Source: an uncultured delta proteobacterium (GTDB lineage Bacteria > Myxococcota_A > UBA9160 > JAFDET01). Taken from it: 64,000 bases of DNA. Location: contig CAMYLJ010000005.1 of assembly GCA_947259215.1 (NCBI GenBank), positions 133,482 to 197,481 on the forward strand, written 5' to 3'. Below the pieces are notes generated by a model, which was not told the DNA's origin, searched no databases, and saw nothing but the letters and a program-made list of their open reading frames with translations. The position numbers and the translations under genes are program-made. Below are positions 35,734 to 44,836 of this stretch, in pieces (position 1 is the first letter of the stretch; each line of letters opens with the position of its first letter).

Positions 35734-36288
35734 ATGGCCGGGCGGAAACAGCGGGCGAGCCGGGCCGACTGGCTCGAGGCGGCGCTCGAGGCCCTGGCCC
35801 GGGACGGCGTGGACGGCGTCCGGGTGGAGCGGCTCGCGCGCAGCCTGAGGATCGCAAAGAGCGGATTCTATTGGCATTTTCGGGACCGGGACGACCTGCT
35901 GGCCCAGCTCCTCCGCTTCTGGGCCCACGAGTTCACCGGGGTCGCGACCGAGAATCCCGAGCTCCGGGCGGGCGAGCCGCGGGAGCGACTGCGCCGGCTC
36001 GCCGAGATGATCCTCGACGCCGATCTGACCCGTTACGAGCTGGCCTTCCGCGCCTGGGCGAAGCAGGACCCGAAGGTCGCCACCGAGGTGCGCCGCGTGT
36101 ACCGGGACCGGCTCGACTTCGTCGGCGGCATCCTGGCCAAGCTGGGCTTCGAGGGCGACGACCTCGAGATGCGCACGCGCCTCTTCGTCGCCTATCACTC
36201 CTGGGAGCGCGTGATGTTCTCGAAGGAGCCGAAGCGCGCGCTGCGGGCGTTGATCGATCGCCGGATCGCCTTGATCACCCGCCGTTGA
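35734..36288 (+). CDS. TetR-family transcriptional regulator
   Basis: A 184-residue regulator with an N-terminal helix-turn-helix (RVERLARSLRIAKSGFYWHF, about residues 30-49) and a short ligand-binding part. It is divergent from the outer-membrane/hydrolase run with 90 bases between the starts, so it probably controls that run and itself. It might alternatively recognise the CGATACG-type palindromes elsewhere in the window. Its 3' end overlaps the convergent LOG-family gene by 14 bases. Confidence 0.88.
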   Translation: MAGRKQRASRADWLEAALEALARDGVDGVRVERLARSLRIAKSGFYWHFRDRDDLLAQLLRFWAHEFTGVATENPELRAGEPRERLRRLAEMILDADLTRYELAFRAWAKQDPKVATEVRRVYRDRLDFVGGILAKLGFEGDDLEMRTRLFVAYHSWERVMFSKEPKRALRALIDRRIALITRR

Positions 36289-37243
36289 CGGGGATTCCGC
36301 GGCGGCCGCGCGCTGCGGCCTGGCGGCGTTCGGTGAGCGAGGCAGCGTCGGGCCTCGCGCCGGGCGTCACCCCGTACCAGTCGAGGATCTGGTGGCGGAT
36401 GTCATCGGCGGTCTCGGCGTAGCAGAAGAGGTCCAGGTCCTCGGGCGCGATCACGCCCTCCTCGACCATGAACTCGAAGTCCAGCATCCCCCGCCAGAAC
36501 GCCTCTCCCACGAGAACCACGGGCACCGGATCCATCTTTTGGGTCTGGATCAGGCACAGGGTATCGAAGAGCTCGTCCAGGGTGCCGTAGCCCCCTGGGA
36601 AGGCGACGAGGGCCACCGCCAGGTTCAGGAAGTGCATCTTGCGCAGGGCGAAGTAGCGGAACTGGAAGCAGAGCTCCGGCGTGATGTACGAGTTGGGGAA
36701 CTGCTCCATCGGCAGTGTGATGTTGAGGCCGATGCTCTTGGCGCCGGCGTCCCAGGCGCCGCGGTTGCCCGCCTCCATCACGCCCGGGCCGCCCCCGGTC
36801 ACGATCACGTAGTGGCGGTCGCCTTCGGGCTGGCCGGCCTCGCTGACCAGGCGAGCGAAGTCCTGGGCCACGTCGTAGTAGTGGCTCTTGGCGGCGATGC
36901 GCTCCGCGATGCGGACGTTCCGCGTGAGCGCGGCGTCGCCCGGCGAGGCGTCTCGGGCCGCCACCGCCTCCTCGAGGCGCCGCTGCGCCACAGCGGGCTC
37001 GACGATCCGCGTGCCCCCGAAGAGCACGATGGTGGAGCGGATGTCGTTCTCGGTGAAGGCCATCTGCGGCTTCAGGTACTCGAGCAGCAAACGCACCGAG
37101 CGCGTCTCGTCCTGGGCCAGCAGGTCCGTGTCCAGCTCGGCCAGACGGTACGAGGGGCTCTCCATGATGCGCTCAACGCGTGCCAGCGCTTCGGGGTCCT
37201 CGGAAAGCTCCTTGGGCAGCTCGCGGGGAAGTCGGTCGCTCAC
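36275..37243 (-). CDS. LOG-family/TIGR00730 nucleotide-binding protein
   Basis: A 322-residue Rossmann-type protein with both LOG signatures: VTGGGPGVMEAGNRGAWDAG and PGGYGTLDELFDTLCLIQT. LOG proteins are nucleoside 5'-monophosphate phosphoribohydrolases. The N-terminal extension of about 100 residues makes it longer than the small LOG type and closer to nucleotide nucleosidases of the PpnN kind. The GTG at 37243 follows GGAGGGAGAG. It is third in a minus-strand run after pgi and the epimerase. Confidence 0.85.
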   Translation of the reverse strand: MSDRLPRELPKELSEDPEALARVERIMESPSYRLAELDTDLLAQDETRSVRLLLEYLKPQMAFTENDIRSTIVLFGGTRIVEPAVAQRRLEEAVAARDASPGDAALTRNVRIAERIAAKSHYYDVAQDFARLVSEAGQPEGDRHYVIVTGGGPGVMEAGNRGAWDAGAKSIGLNITLPMEQFPNSYITPELCFQFRYFALRKMHFLNLAVALVAFPGGYGTLDELFDTLCLIQTQKMDPVPVVLVGEAFWRGMLDFEFMVEEGVIAPEDLDLFCYAETADDIRHQILDWYGVTPGARPDAASLTERRQAAARGRRGIPVNGG

Positions 37244-37284
37244 GGTGGTTCTCTCCCTCCAGTGCGAAACGTAGCGTCGGGCCG

Positions 37285-38226
37285 TCAGGTGACCGAGATG
37301 CGGAAGCCGGCCGCGTGCTCCTCGCCCGGTCGGATCCGGCGCACGGGGCGCGTCCCTTCGAAGGGGTTGGTCGGCGCGGTCATGGGCTCGAAGCAGACCA
37401 CGTTGTCGTCGGCGGGCGCGTACACGACGGCGATGGGATAGGCGGTCCCGTGGCTCACCTCGATCCGCCGGCCTCCGCCGGCCAGGACGAAGACCGGATC
37501 GGGGTCGAGCTCGGTGAAGAGGTCGTCGAGCACGCGGTCGCCGAGGGGACCCGGCTCGATGCGTACCGCCTCCTCGTCGCCGGTGGGCAGGCAGCGCGCG
37601 TCGAGGATCGCGCGCCGGCGCACGGGGAGCGCGACCTCCCAGTCCCGGCGCGGGACGTCGGGTAGCCGGAAGTACGGGTGGTAGCCCCAGGCGATCGGGA
37701 CCGCGAGATCGCCGGTGGCGCGGATCCGAGTCGCGATCGACAGTGTCGTACCGCGCAGCTCGACCTCCATCCGGATCTCGTGGCGAAAGGGGAAGAGCGA
37801 AAGCAGGTCCGGGTGATGCCCCCAGTCGAGCCGGGCGACGAGCCGGGCGCCCTCGTCGTCGGCCGCGGTCTCGACCTCCCAGTGGGCGCACCCGGCCACC
37901 AGCCCGTGGATCGGCAGCCCGTTCGGGTCCGGGTGCACGCGCGGGCTCGTGTTCGGCACCGGGATCTCGACGCCGTCCACCGCGTATCCCTCTCTCGCCA
38001 GGCGGTTGGACCACGGGTGGAGGAACGGGATCCCCATCACGATGCCCTCCGCCGCGTAGGCGGCGAGGCCCTGGCACTGGCCGAGTAGCTCCTCTCCCCG
38101 GTGGGTCATGGAGCAGCCGACCATCCCCGCGCTCGGCGCATAGGTCACCGACAGGTCGTCGGGGGAGTGCAACGTGAGGGTCGGGAAGTCCTCGCGCTCG
38201 CCTTCTTCGATGCGGTAGGCGCTCAC
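37285..38226 (-). CDS. Aldose 1-epimerase (mutarotase family)
   Basis: A 313-residue galactose-mutarotase-fold protein. Expected catalytic features are visible: the histidine in NGLPIHGLV (near 107), the second histidine in WGYHPYFRL (near 182) and the glutamate in CFEPMTAPTNPF (near 283). It interconverts sugar anomers. The GTG start lies 10 bases after the pgi stop, so it is probably co-transcribed with pgi, which fits handling of glucose phosphates or free hexoses. Confidence 0.88.
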   Translation of the reverse strand: MSAYRIEEGEREDFPTLTLHSPDDLSVTYAPSAGMVGCSMTHRGEELLGQCQGLAAYAAEGIVMGIPFLHPWSNRLAREGYAVDGVEIPVPNTSPRVHPDPNGLPIHGLVAGCAHWEVETAADDEGARLVARLDWGHHPDLLSLFPFRHEIRMEVELRGTTLSIATRIRATGDLAVPIAWGYHPYFRLPDVPRRDWEVALPVRRRAILDARCLPTGDEEAVRIEPGPLGDRVLDDLFTELDPDPVFVLAGGGRRIEVSHGTAYPIAVVYAPADDNVVCFEPMTAPTNPFEGTRPVRRIRPGEEHAAGFRISVT

Positions 38227-38236
38227 CCGGGGCGGA

Positions 38237-39865
38237 TCACGACCGCAGGCGCCGGTAGCGCCGGATCAGCGTGTTGGTGGAGCTGTCGTGACCGAGCTCC
38301 GACTCCGGGCCGCTCTCGAGCTCCGGGATGATGCGCTTCGCCAGCACCTTCCCCAGCTCGACGCCCCACTGGTCGAAGGAGTTCACGTTCCACACCGTCC
38401 CCTGCACGAAGACCTTGTGCTCGTAGAGCGCCACGAGCGCGCCCAGTACCGCCGGCTCCAGCCGGTCGGCCAGGATCGTGTTGGTGGGGCGGTTGCCCGG
38501 GAACGTGCGGTGTCCGACCAGCTCGCCGGCGACCCCCTCGGCTGCCACTTCCTCGGCCGGCTTGCCGAAGGCCAGCGCCTCGGTCTGTGCGAAGAAGTTC
38601 GCCATCAGCTGGTCGTGGTGGCTCCCGAGAGGGTTCAGGCTGCGGGCGAAGCCGATGAAGTCGCAGGGCACGATCTTCGTGCCCTGGTGGATGAGTTGGA
38701 AGAAGGCGTGCTGCCCGTTGGTGCCGGGCTCCCCCCAGATGATCGGACCGGTCTGGTGCTCCACCGCCTTGCCGTCGAGGTCCACGCGCTTGCCGTTGCT
38801 CTCCATGTCGAGCTGCTGGAGATAGGCGGGGAAGCGCCAAAAATACTGGTCGTAAGGCAGGACCGCGTGGCTCTCGGCGCCGAGGAAGTTGTTGTACCAG
38901 ACGCCCAGCAGTCCCAGCAGCACCGGCATGTTCTCCGCGAAGGGCGCCCGGCGGAAGTGCTCGTCCATGGCGTGGAATCCGGCCAGCATCTGGCGGAAGG
39001 CGTCGGGCCCGATGGCCACCATGAGCGAGAGTCCGACCGCCGAGGTGTAGGAGTAGCGGCCACCCACCCAGTCCCAGAATCCGAACATGTTGGCCGGGTC
39101 GATGCCGAACTTCGCCACCTCCTCCGCGTTGGTGGAGACCGCGACGAAGTGCTTTGCGACTGCCGCCTCGTCTTTCAGGGCCGCCAGACACCAGTCGCGC
39201 GCGCTGCGCGCGTTGGTCAGGGTCTCGAGGGTGGTGAAGGTCTTGGAGCAGATGATGAAGAGGGTCTCCTCCGGAGCGAGGGCGCGCACGGTCTCGGCGA
39301 AGTCCGTGGCGTCCACGTTGGAGACGAAGTCGAGGTGCAGGCCCCGGTCGCTGGCGTGGCGCAGGGCCTCGTAGGCCATCATCGGCCCGAGATCCGAGCC
39401 GCCGATCCCGATGTTCACGACGTTCCGGATGCGCTTGCCGGTGTGGCCCGTCCAGGCGCCGCCCCGCACCTGCTCGCAGAACCCGGCCATCTGGTCGAGC
39501 ACGGCGTGTACCTCGGGCACCACGTTCTCGCCGTCCACCTCGATCACGGCGTCCCGCGGTGCGCGCAATGCCACGTGCAGGACGGCGCGGTCTTCGGTCG
39601 TGTTGATCTTCTCACCCCGGAACATGGCGTCGATGCGCTCGCGCAGGCCCGCGCTCTCGGCCAGGGCGAGCAGCAGGCGCAGCGTCTCGTCGGTCACCCG
39701 GTTCTTCGAGTAGTCCAGGTAGAGGCCCGCGGCCTCGAGGGTCAGGCGCTCGCCGCGCTTCGGATCCTCGGTGAACAGCTCGCGCAGGTGGCGGCCCTCG
39801 AGGCTCTGACGGTGGTCTTCCAGCGCCTTCCACTCGGGCCGCCGGGTCAAGGGGGCTCGGCTCAT
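38237..39865 (-). CDS. pgi: Glucose-6-phosphate isomerase
   Basis: A 542-residue phosphoglucose isomerase, the normal length of the long bacterial/eukaryotic type. Family blocks are intact: [33 protein letters not shown], the signature [16 protein letters not shown] and the C-terminal [14 protein letters not shown]. It converts glucose 6-phosphate to fructose 6-phosphate. ATG 39865 is preceded by AGGAGAGAAGATC. It shares a strand with the epimerase and LOG genes below and the ABC system above. Confidence 0.97.
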   Translation of the reverse strand: MSRAPLTRRPEWKALEDHRQSLEGRHLRELFTEDPKRGERLTLEAAGLYLDYSKNRVTDETLRLLLALAESAGLRERIDAMFRGEKINTTEDRAVLHVALRAPRDAVIEVDGENVVPEVHAVLDQMAGFCEQVRGGAWTGHTGKRIRNVVNIGIGGSDLGPMMAYEALRHASDRGLHLDFVSNVDATDFAETVRALAPEETLFIICSKTFTTLETLTNARSARDWCLAALKDEAAVAKHFVAVSTNAEEVAKFGIDPANMFGFWDWVGGRYSYTSAVGLSLMVAIGPDAFRQMLAGFHAMDEHFRRAPFAENMPVLLGLLGVWYNNFLGAESHAVLPYDQYFWRFPAYLQQLDMESNGKRVDLDGKAVEHQTGPIIWGEPGTNGQHAFFQLIHQGTKIVPCDFIGFARSLNPLGSHHDQLMANFFAQTEALAFGKPAEEVAAEGVAGELVGHRTFPGNRPTNTILADRLEPAVLGALVALYEHKVFVQGTVWNVNSFDQWGVELGKVLAKRIIPELESGPESELGHDSSTNTLIRRYRRLRS

Positions 39866-39906
39866 GATCTTCTCTCCTGGGCGCAGAGTGTGCTTCAGGG
39901 GCTGCG

Positions 39907-40827
39907 TCAGCGCTCGCGTAGAAGCGCGGATTCGAGCCGCTCTACGTTGGCTTGCATGACGCTCAGCCAGTCGCCAGTAGCGGGTCGCCGACTTCCGGGA
40001 TCGAAGACGACGCTGCGCAGGCCGAGCTTCTCCAGCCGGGTGCGGGCCTCCGGCAGCGGCTCGGCCTCCCAGAGCAGGAGCCGCGCCGGATGCTCGGCCA
40101 GCACGGCCTCGAGCTCGCGCCAGGCCTTCGTGTCCGGCGTCTCGTCGGGTTCCCAGTGGAGCGAGCGCGCGTTCAGGCCGTAGCGGTGCTGGAGATACTG
40201 GTAGACCGGATGCGAGAAGAGCAGCGGCCGGCCCGCCAGCACGAGTGCGGCCTTCGCGAGTCGCGCGTCCAGCTCCAGCAGGTCCGCCTCCAGGGCCGCC
40301 AGGTTCGCCGCCAGCTCGCTGGCGCGTTCGGGCTGCTGTGCCGCGATCGCCTCCGCGACGGCGCGCGCCTGCTGCACCGCCAGGGTCGGGTCGAGCCAGG
40401 TCGTGAAGGCGGTGCCGGCGTGGCTGTGCTCGCCCGCCGGTCCGTGCTGGTGGGTGACGGCGCCCTCCACCGGGAGGAGCCGGTCCGCGAAGCCCGCGGA
40501 GGTGTCCACCAGCGCGTCGGCCGGCAGGGTGGCCCGCGCGATCCAGGCCGCGTAGCCCGCGCCGTTGCGCAGGATGACGTCGGCTTCCTGGTAGGCGGCC
40601 ACGGTCTCCGGGGGCGGGGACCAGAGCGCGGGGTCCACGTCCGGCGGCGCTGGAAAGCGCACGTCCACTGCGTCGCCCCCGATGCGGCGGGCGAAGTACG
40701 CCAGGGGCTCGTTCACGGTGTAGACGAGGAGGCGTCCGTCCCCGGCGTCGGCCGCGGGCGCCGCCGGCTCGTCGGCGGCGCCGCACCCGAACGCCAGGAG
40801 CGCCGCTGCGAGGAGGGCGCGCCTCAC
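39907..40827 (-). CDS. ZnuA-like metal-binding ABC substrate lipoprotein
   Basis: A 306-residue protein of the zinc/manganese cluster A-I binding family. It has a lipobox (LLAFGC, Cys15), the start [19 protein letters not shown], and a histidine-rich loop [14 protein letters not shown] (His126, 128, 134, 136) as in ZnuA. The C-terminal half ([15 protein letters not shown]) supplies further histidines. The GTG start overlaps the permease stop (GTGA), so this binding protein is the third gene of a coupled ABC operon whose transporter is not of the ZnuBC type. Confidence 0.82.
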   Translation of the reverse strand: MRRALLAAALLAFGCGAADEPAAPAADAGDGRLLVYTVNEPLAYFARRIGGDAVDVRFPAPPDVDPALWSPPPETVAAYQEADVILRNGAGYAAWIARATLPADALVDTSAGFADRLLPVEGAVTHQHGPAGEHSHAGTAFTTWLDPTLAVQQARAVAEAIAAQQPERASELAANLAALEADLLELDARLAKAALVLAGRPLLFSHPVYQYLQHRYGLNARSLHWEPDETPDTKAWRELEAVLAEHPARLLLWEAEPLPEARTRLEKLGLRSVVFDPGSRRPATGDWLSVMQANVERLESALLRER

Positions 40828-42005
40828 GAGACCAGGAACGTCCGGATCGCGTCGGCGCCGAAGCGGCTCGCCAGACCGGTGAGCCCCGCGGCCAGCGCCG
40901 CACCGAGAAGCAGGACCACGATCACCTCCGCCGCCAGCACACCCGCTACAAAGCTGCGGGCCGCGCCGATCTTCACCATGGTGTCGATCTCGCGCCGGCG
41001 CAAGCGCGCCGACAGCAGGAAGACCAGGCCCGCGGTCGCCAGGGTGCCCGCCGCGACCGTGGCGATCGCCGCCACCACGTAGCTCTGCACCGCGAACACC
41101 GTGGCGAGCAGCTCGTCGATCACCTGGCGCGGTCGCAGTACCTGCTGGGTCTCGTCGGGCGCCTCGAAGCGGCCCCGCAGGAGCGCCCGGCTCTTCTCGT
41201 CCGGCGGGACCGCGACCACCGCACTGATCGGATAGCCCGAGAGGTCGCCGTGGAAGTGGAAGGAGCCGGCGTTCTCCGGCGTGATCTCGTTGTACTGCAC
41301 CAGCGAGGCGTTGGCGGTGACCCGGTCGCCCTCCCGCGCCAGCACGGCACGGCTGGCCCCGGGCGCCGTCAGGTCCTGGTGCCCGTGACCCAGGCCCTGG
41401 AGGATCCAGGCGGTCTTCATGTCCACGAAGACGGCGCGGTCGTCGGGGGTGTGGGCGGGGGCGAGGACCCCGACCACCTGCATCTTCAGGGGGTAGACGC
41501 CGGCCAGGTCGAAGACCGTCTCGGGCGAGGAGACCAGCGAGTCGCCCGGCCCGAGCCCGAGGTCGCGCGCGGCGGCGGCGCCGAGCAGACACTCGCCCAG
41601 CACCGCCATGCGCCGCCCCGCGGCCACGCGCAGGCCGCGGAAGTCCAGGTACGCCAGGGTCGTGCCGACGATCGGGTGCTCGCGGGCGCGGAATCCCAGG
41701 TGCAGCGGGATGGCCCGCGCCAGGCCCGTGGCGCCCAGACGATCCACCTGCGCCCAGGTGGTCGGCTCGGGCGGCTCGCCCTCGAAGTAGAGCGACGCCA
41801 GCGCCAGCTCGAGGGCGCTGCCGCGCGCGCCCACCAGCAGCGGCGTGGCGTCGGCACGAGCGGTCAGCGCGTCGGCGCTCTGACCCACCAGCACCCGCAG
41901 TCCTGCCGGCAGGAAGACGATCAGCGTGATCGATCCCACCAGGATGGCGGTCTTGCCCCAGTGGTGGCGCAGGTAGCGCGACGCCAGGTAGAGGGGGCCG
42001 CTCAC
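40824..42005 (-). CDS. MacB/FtsX-type ABC permease
   Basis: A 393-residue permease with one N-terminal transmembrane segment (about 19-38), a large periplasmic domain, and three C-terminal segments (about 295-390), the topology of type VII (MacB, LolCE, FtsX) transporters. The periplasmic domain contains histidine-rich patches LGHGHQDL and SFHFHGD. These systems usually use ATP to move lipids, peptides or signals rather than import ions. Start and stop both overlap neighbours by 4 bases, making a tight three-gene operon. Confidence 0.85.
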   Translation of the reverse strand: MSGPLYLASRYLRHHWGKTAILVGSITLIVFLPAGLRVLVGQSADALTARADATPLLVGARGSALELALASLYFEGEPPEPTTWAQVDRLGATGLARAIPLHLGFRAREHPIVGTTLAYLDFRGLRVAAGRRMAVLGECLLGAAAARDLGLGPGDSLVSSPETVFDLAGVYPLKMQVVGVLAPAHTPDDRAVFVDMKTAWILQGLGHGHQDLTAPGASRAVLAREGDRVTANASLVQYNEITPENAGSFHFHGDLSGYPISAVVAVPPDEKSRALLRGRFEAPDETQQVLRPRQVIDELLATVFAVQSYVVAAIATVAAGTLATAGLVFLLSARLRRREIDTMVKIGAARSFVAGVLAAEVIVVLLLGAALAAGLTGLASRFGADAIRTFLVS

Positions 42006-42679
42006 GCCGCGTCTCCGATGAGCTTCCCGATGTCGATCACCCGGGCGAAGCGCTCTAGCAGGTCGTGGTCGTGGGTAACGACCAGGAGGGTCGCGTCGTG
42101 CTCGCCCGCGACCTCGAAGAGCAGATCCAGCACGAGACCCTTGTTGGCGGGATCGAGGTTGCCGGTGGGCTCGTCGGCCAGCAGCACCTCCGGCTCGGTG
42201 ACGAGGGCGCGCGCGACCGCGACCCGCTGCCGCTCGCCGTGGGAGAGCCGGGTCACGCGGCGCCCCAGCTTCTGGCCCAGGCCGACGCGTTCCGCCAGCC
42301 GCACCGCTCGGGCACGCACCTCGTCGTCGAGGCGCAGCACCGGGTTCAGCCGGTACGGGAGGAGCACGTTGTCCAGGACCCCGAGGTACTCGAGCAGCTC
42401 GAACTCCTGGAAGACCAGGCCGACCTGGCGGACGCGGAAGTCCCGCCGGGCCGCGTCGTCGAGGGCGGAGACCTCGATCCCGGACGTGTGGACCCGGCCC
42501 TGCTCCGGGAGCGCGATCCCCGCCACCAGGTGGAGCAGCGTGGTCTTGCCCGAGCCGCTCGGCCCGATCACGGCCACCCGCTCGCCGGCCTCGACGCGGA
42601 GCTCCGGGATTCGCAGGGCGAAGTCGCCGTCGCGGTAGCGGAAACGGACGTCGCGCAGCTCCAGGTGGGCGCTGGCCAT
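42002..42679 (-). CDS. LolD/MacB-type ABC ATPase
   Basis: A 225-residue ATPase with Walker A GPSGSGKTT (39-47), signature LSHGE (145-149), Walker B LLADEP (166-171) and the switch TLLVVTHDHD. The Q-loop is VFQEFELLEYLG. It belongs to the LolD/MacB/FtsE class that pairs with FtsX-type permeases. It is the first gene of the coupled run ATPase-permease-binding protein and is divergent from the lipoprotein gene at 42759. Confidence 0.93.
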   Translation of the reverse strand: MASAHLELRDVRFRYRDGDFALRIPELRVEAGERVAVIGPSGSGKTTLLHLVAGIALPEQGRVHTSGIEVSALDDAARRDFRVRQVGLVFQEFELLEYLGVLDNVLLPYRLNPVLRLDDEVRARAVRLAERVGLGQKLGRRVTRLSHGERQRVAVARALVTEPEVLLADEPTGNLDPANKGLVLDLLFEVAGEHDATLLVVTHDHDLLERFARVIDIGKLIGDAA

Positions 42680-42697
42680 GGGAGGGCAGTCTACTGC

Positions 42698-42726
42698 TTG
42701 AACGCCCGGACACGATGGGCGATAAA
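42698..42726 (+). promoter_or_regulatory. Candidate sigma-70-type promoter for the DUF4410 gene at 42759
   Basis: TTGAAC (42698-42703) and GATAAA (42721-42726) are separated by exactly 17 bases and lie 33 bases before the ATG. Each box matches four of six consensus positions. It sits in the divergent interval with the ABC operon. Plausible but unproven in an organism whose promoter rules are unknown. Confidence 0.35.
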
Positions 42727-42758
42727 CGGGCTCTGCTTCGCACCAGAGGGGGAATGCG

Positions 42759-43478
42759 ATGATCCGGAGTCATCTCGCGAGCACGGCCGTGGCCGGAGCG
42801 CTCGCCCTGGCCTGTGCCACCGCCAACCTGGAGTCCCAGGACGCCGTCACCGGCCGGCTCCCGCGGCCCCCGATGACGCTCGTCTACGCCTTCGCGGTGG
42901 ACAAGTCCGAGGTCCAGGTCGATCAGTGGGGACTCAACAGCGCGGGGAGCGGCGCGAGCGATGCGCAGCGCCAGCAGGTGGCCCGCACCATCTCGGCCTC
43001 CTTCCGCGACGCCCTGGTCAAGGACCTCGAGAAGCGCGGGATCCGGGCGCAGGCCGCCACCCGGGGCACGCCGCGTCCCCAGAACGCGGTCATGCTCCAG
43101 GGCGTCTTCGTCTCCTTGCAGGAGGGCGACGACGCCAAGCGCACGGTGATCGGCTTCGGCCAGGGCGCCTCGTCGCTGGAGGCACGCATCCGCGCCTACC
43201 AGGAGTCGCCCGGCGGGCCGCGCTACCTGGGCATGGGGACCGTTACCGCCAAGGGCTCGCGCAAGCCGGGGGTGGCCGTGTCGGGCGTCTCTGCGGCAGC
43301 CACGGGCTCGGTGGTCGGGCTGGCCATCAAGGGCGCCGAGAAGGTCGGCTCGCAGACCGGCCTCGACGAGCCGCTCCCGAACGAGCTGAAGGAAGGCGTC
43401 CAGGCCGACGTGGTGCGCGCCGCCGGGAAGGTCGGCGACTTGATCGCAGAGAAGTACCGCGAGCGCGGCTGGCTCTGA
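42759..43478 (+). CDS. DUF4410-family lipoprotein
   Basis: A 239-residue protein with a lipoprotein-like start (ALALAC, Cys near 20) and the DUF4410 core: MTLVYAFAVDKSEVQV, then GDDAKRTVIGFGQGASSLEARI, almost identical in that block to the copy at 29599. A glycine/alanine-rich segment near residues 165-190 suggests a membrane-contacting part. Function unknown. It opens a run of four short exported proteins. Confidence 0.8.
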   Translation: MIRSHLASTAVAGALALACATANLESQDAVTGRLPRPPMTLVYAFAVDKSEVQVDQWGLNSAGSGASDAQRQQVARTISASFRDALVKDLEKRGIRAQAATRGTPRPQNAVMLQGVFVSLQEGDDAKRTVIGFGQGASSLEARIRAYQESPGGPRYLGMGTVTAKGSRKPGVAVSGVSAAATGSVVGLAIKGAEKVGSQTGLDEPLPNELKEGVQADVVRAAGKVGDLIAEKYRERGWL

Positions 43479-43494
43479 GCACAGGAGGAACAAC

Positions 43495-43962
43495 ATGCGA
43501 GCGAATCGAAACCTGGTGACGGGTGTCGCCCTGATTCTCGCGGCCGGGACGGCCGCAGCCGGGGGCGTCTACGTCTACCCCCAGAAGGGGCAGTCGCCCC
43601 AGCAGCAGCAGAGGGACGAGGGCGAGTGCATGGGCTGGGCGAAGCAGCAGACCGGCTTCGACCCGATGGCCAGCCCCGAGGTCGCGGGCGCGCCGCCGCC
43701 GGAGCAGGGCGGCCTGGTGCGCGGCGCCGCACGAGGTGCGGCGGTGGGCGCCGTGGGTGGTGCCATCGGCGGCGACGCCGGCAAGGGCGCGGCCATCGGC
43801 GCGGCCACGGGCGGCATGATCGGCGGCATGCGCCGGCGCGAGTCGCACCGCCAGCAGGACGCCTACTACCAGCAGCAGGCGTCCCAGTACCAGGCGCGCC
43901 GCGACGAGTTCAACCGGGCCTACGCGGCGTGCCTCTCGGGCCGCGGATACACGGTCCGATGA
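43495..43962 (+). CDS. Glycine-zipper (YMGG-like) envelope protein
   Basis: A 155-residue protein with a signal peptide (about 1-22), a Gln-rich stretch and a glycine zipper at about 77-112 (GGLVRGAARGAAVGAVGGAI, then GAAIGAATGGMIGGM). Such zippers insert into or stack on the outer membrane. Two cysteines (near 45 and 148) may form a disulfide. AGGAGGAAC precedes the ATG. Stop overlaps the next start (ATGA). Confidence 0.75.
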   Translation: MRANRNLVTGVALILAAGTAAAGGVYVYPQKGQSPQQQQRDEGECMGWAKQQTGFDPMASPEVAGAPPPEQGGLVRGAARGAAVGAVGGAIGGDAGKGAAIGAATGGMIGGMRRRESHRQQDAYYQQQASQYQARRDEFNRAYAACLSGRGYTVR

Positions 43963-44372
43963 GCGCGTTGCTGCGAGTCGCGTGCGGTGGGCTGCTGGCC
44001 CTCGCGCTGGGCCTGCCCGGTGCGGCGCGGGCGGAGCTCGACGCCTCTGGCGTGATGCTCTGTGCGCTCCAGGAGGCCATCGACTGCGACGCCACGGGGA
44101 CCTGCTCGGCGGGCCTCCCCCAGGAGGTGAACCTCCCCTCCGTCGTCAAGCTCGACTTCGGGAAGAAGAAGATGAGCATCCTCGACGAGGGCCGGCGGAA
44201 GGAGAGCACCGAGATGCGGAACCTCTCGGTGAAGGGCGGCCGGATCGTGATCCAGGGCTTCCAGGCGCGTGCCTTCAGCCTCCAGATCGCGCAGAAGACG
44301 GGTGCATTGACGGTCGCGGTGGCGGACGCAGGCTACGGCTTCCTGGTGTTCGGCTCCTGCACGCGGCCCTGA
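43959..44372 (+). CDS. Small secreted protein, unrecognised
   Basis: A 137-residue protein with a clear signal peptide (cleavage after about residue 25, AARA-EL). Mature part contains four cysteines (near 35, 43, 49 and 134) and a strand-rich C-terminus (IVIQGFQARAFSLQIAQKTG). No family recognised. Start overlaps the preceding stop, so it is co-translated with the glycine-zipper protein. Confidence 0.65.
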   Translation: MSALLRVACGGLLALALGLPGAARAELDASGVMLCALQEAIDCDATGTCSAGLPQEVNLPSVVKLDFGKKKMSILDEGRRKESTEMRNLSVKGGRIVIQGFQARAFSLQIAQKTGALTVAVADAGYGFLVFGSCTRP

Positions 44373-44374
44373 CC

Positions 44375-44821
44375 GTGAAGATCCAGATGACGACGAGGCT
44401 CGCGATCGGTTCGGCGTTCCTCGGGCTACTGGCCGCGACGGCACCGGCGTCCGGCCAGGGCGCCGCCAAGGCCTGGGACCAGGAGGCGATGGTGGGGCTC
44501 ACCAAGCGCTTCCTCGAGCAGACCAAGCACATCCAGGAGGGCGTGGGACGCCACGTCGAGGAGGCGGCTCCCGACAGCCCCCGGCGCATCGTGCTCGACG
44601 ACGTCTACGCCATCCACCACCGCGGGGTCGCGCTGGCGACGGCCGTCGGCGCCGGCCAGGGGCGCGACCTGACCGAGCCCATCTTCCGCCGCCTGATGAG
44701 CGGTGTGCAGAACGCCCGGCAGGACGCGAAGCGCTTCCCCGAGATCGAGGCCGTGCGGAGCTACATCGACAAGGCGAACGAGCTGCTCGGCGAGATGGCC
44801 GCGTACTACGGCAGCGGTTGA
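44375..44821 (+). CDS. Small secreted helical protein, unrecognised
   Basis: A 148-residue protein beginning at GTG 44375 (or ATG 44387) with a signal peptide ending near APASGQG. The mature part is helix-rich (QEAMVGLTKRFLEQTKHIQEG, then IFRRLMSGVQNARQDAKRF). No cysteine or known motif. It follows the previous gene by 2 bases and ends 15 bases before the convergent FadL porin. Confidence 0.65.
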   Translation: MKIQMTTRLAIGSAFLGLLAATAPASGQGAAKAWDQEAMVGLTKRFLEQTKHIQEGVGRHVEEAAPDSPRRIVLDDVYAIHHRGVALATAVGAGQGRDLTEPIFRRLMSGVQNARQDAKRFPEIEAVRSYIDKANELLGEMAAYYGSG

Positions 44822-44836
44822 GACGGCGCGGAGCGG

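Noticed and set aside
36392..37441. A 349-codon frame opposite the LOG-family and epimerase genes
   Set aside because: No recognised domain; the minus-strand genes are intact and explain the region.
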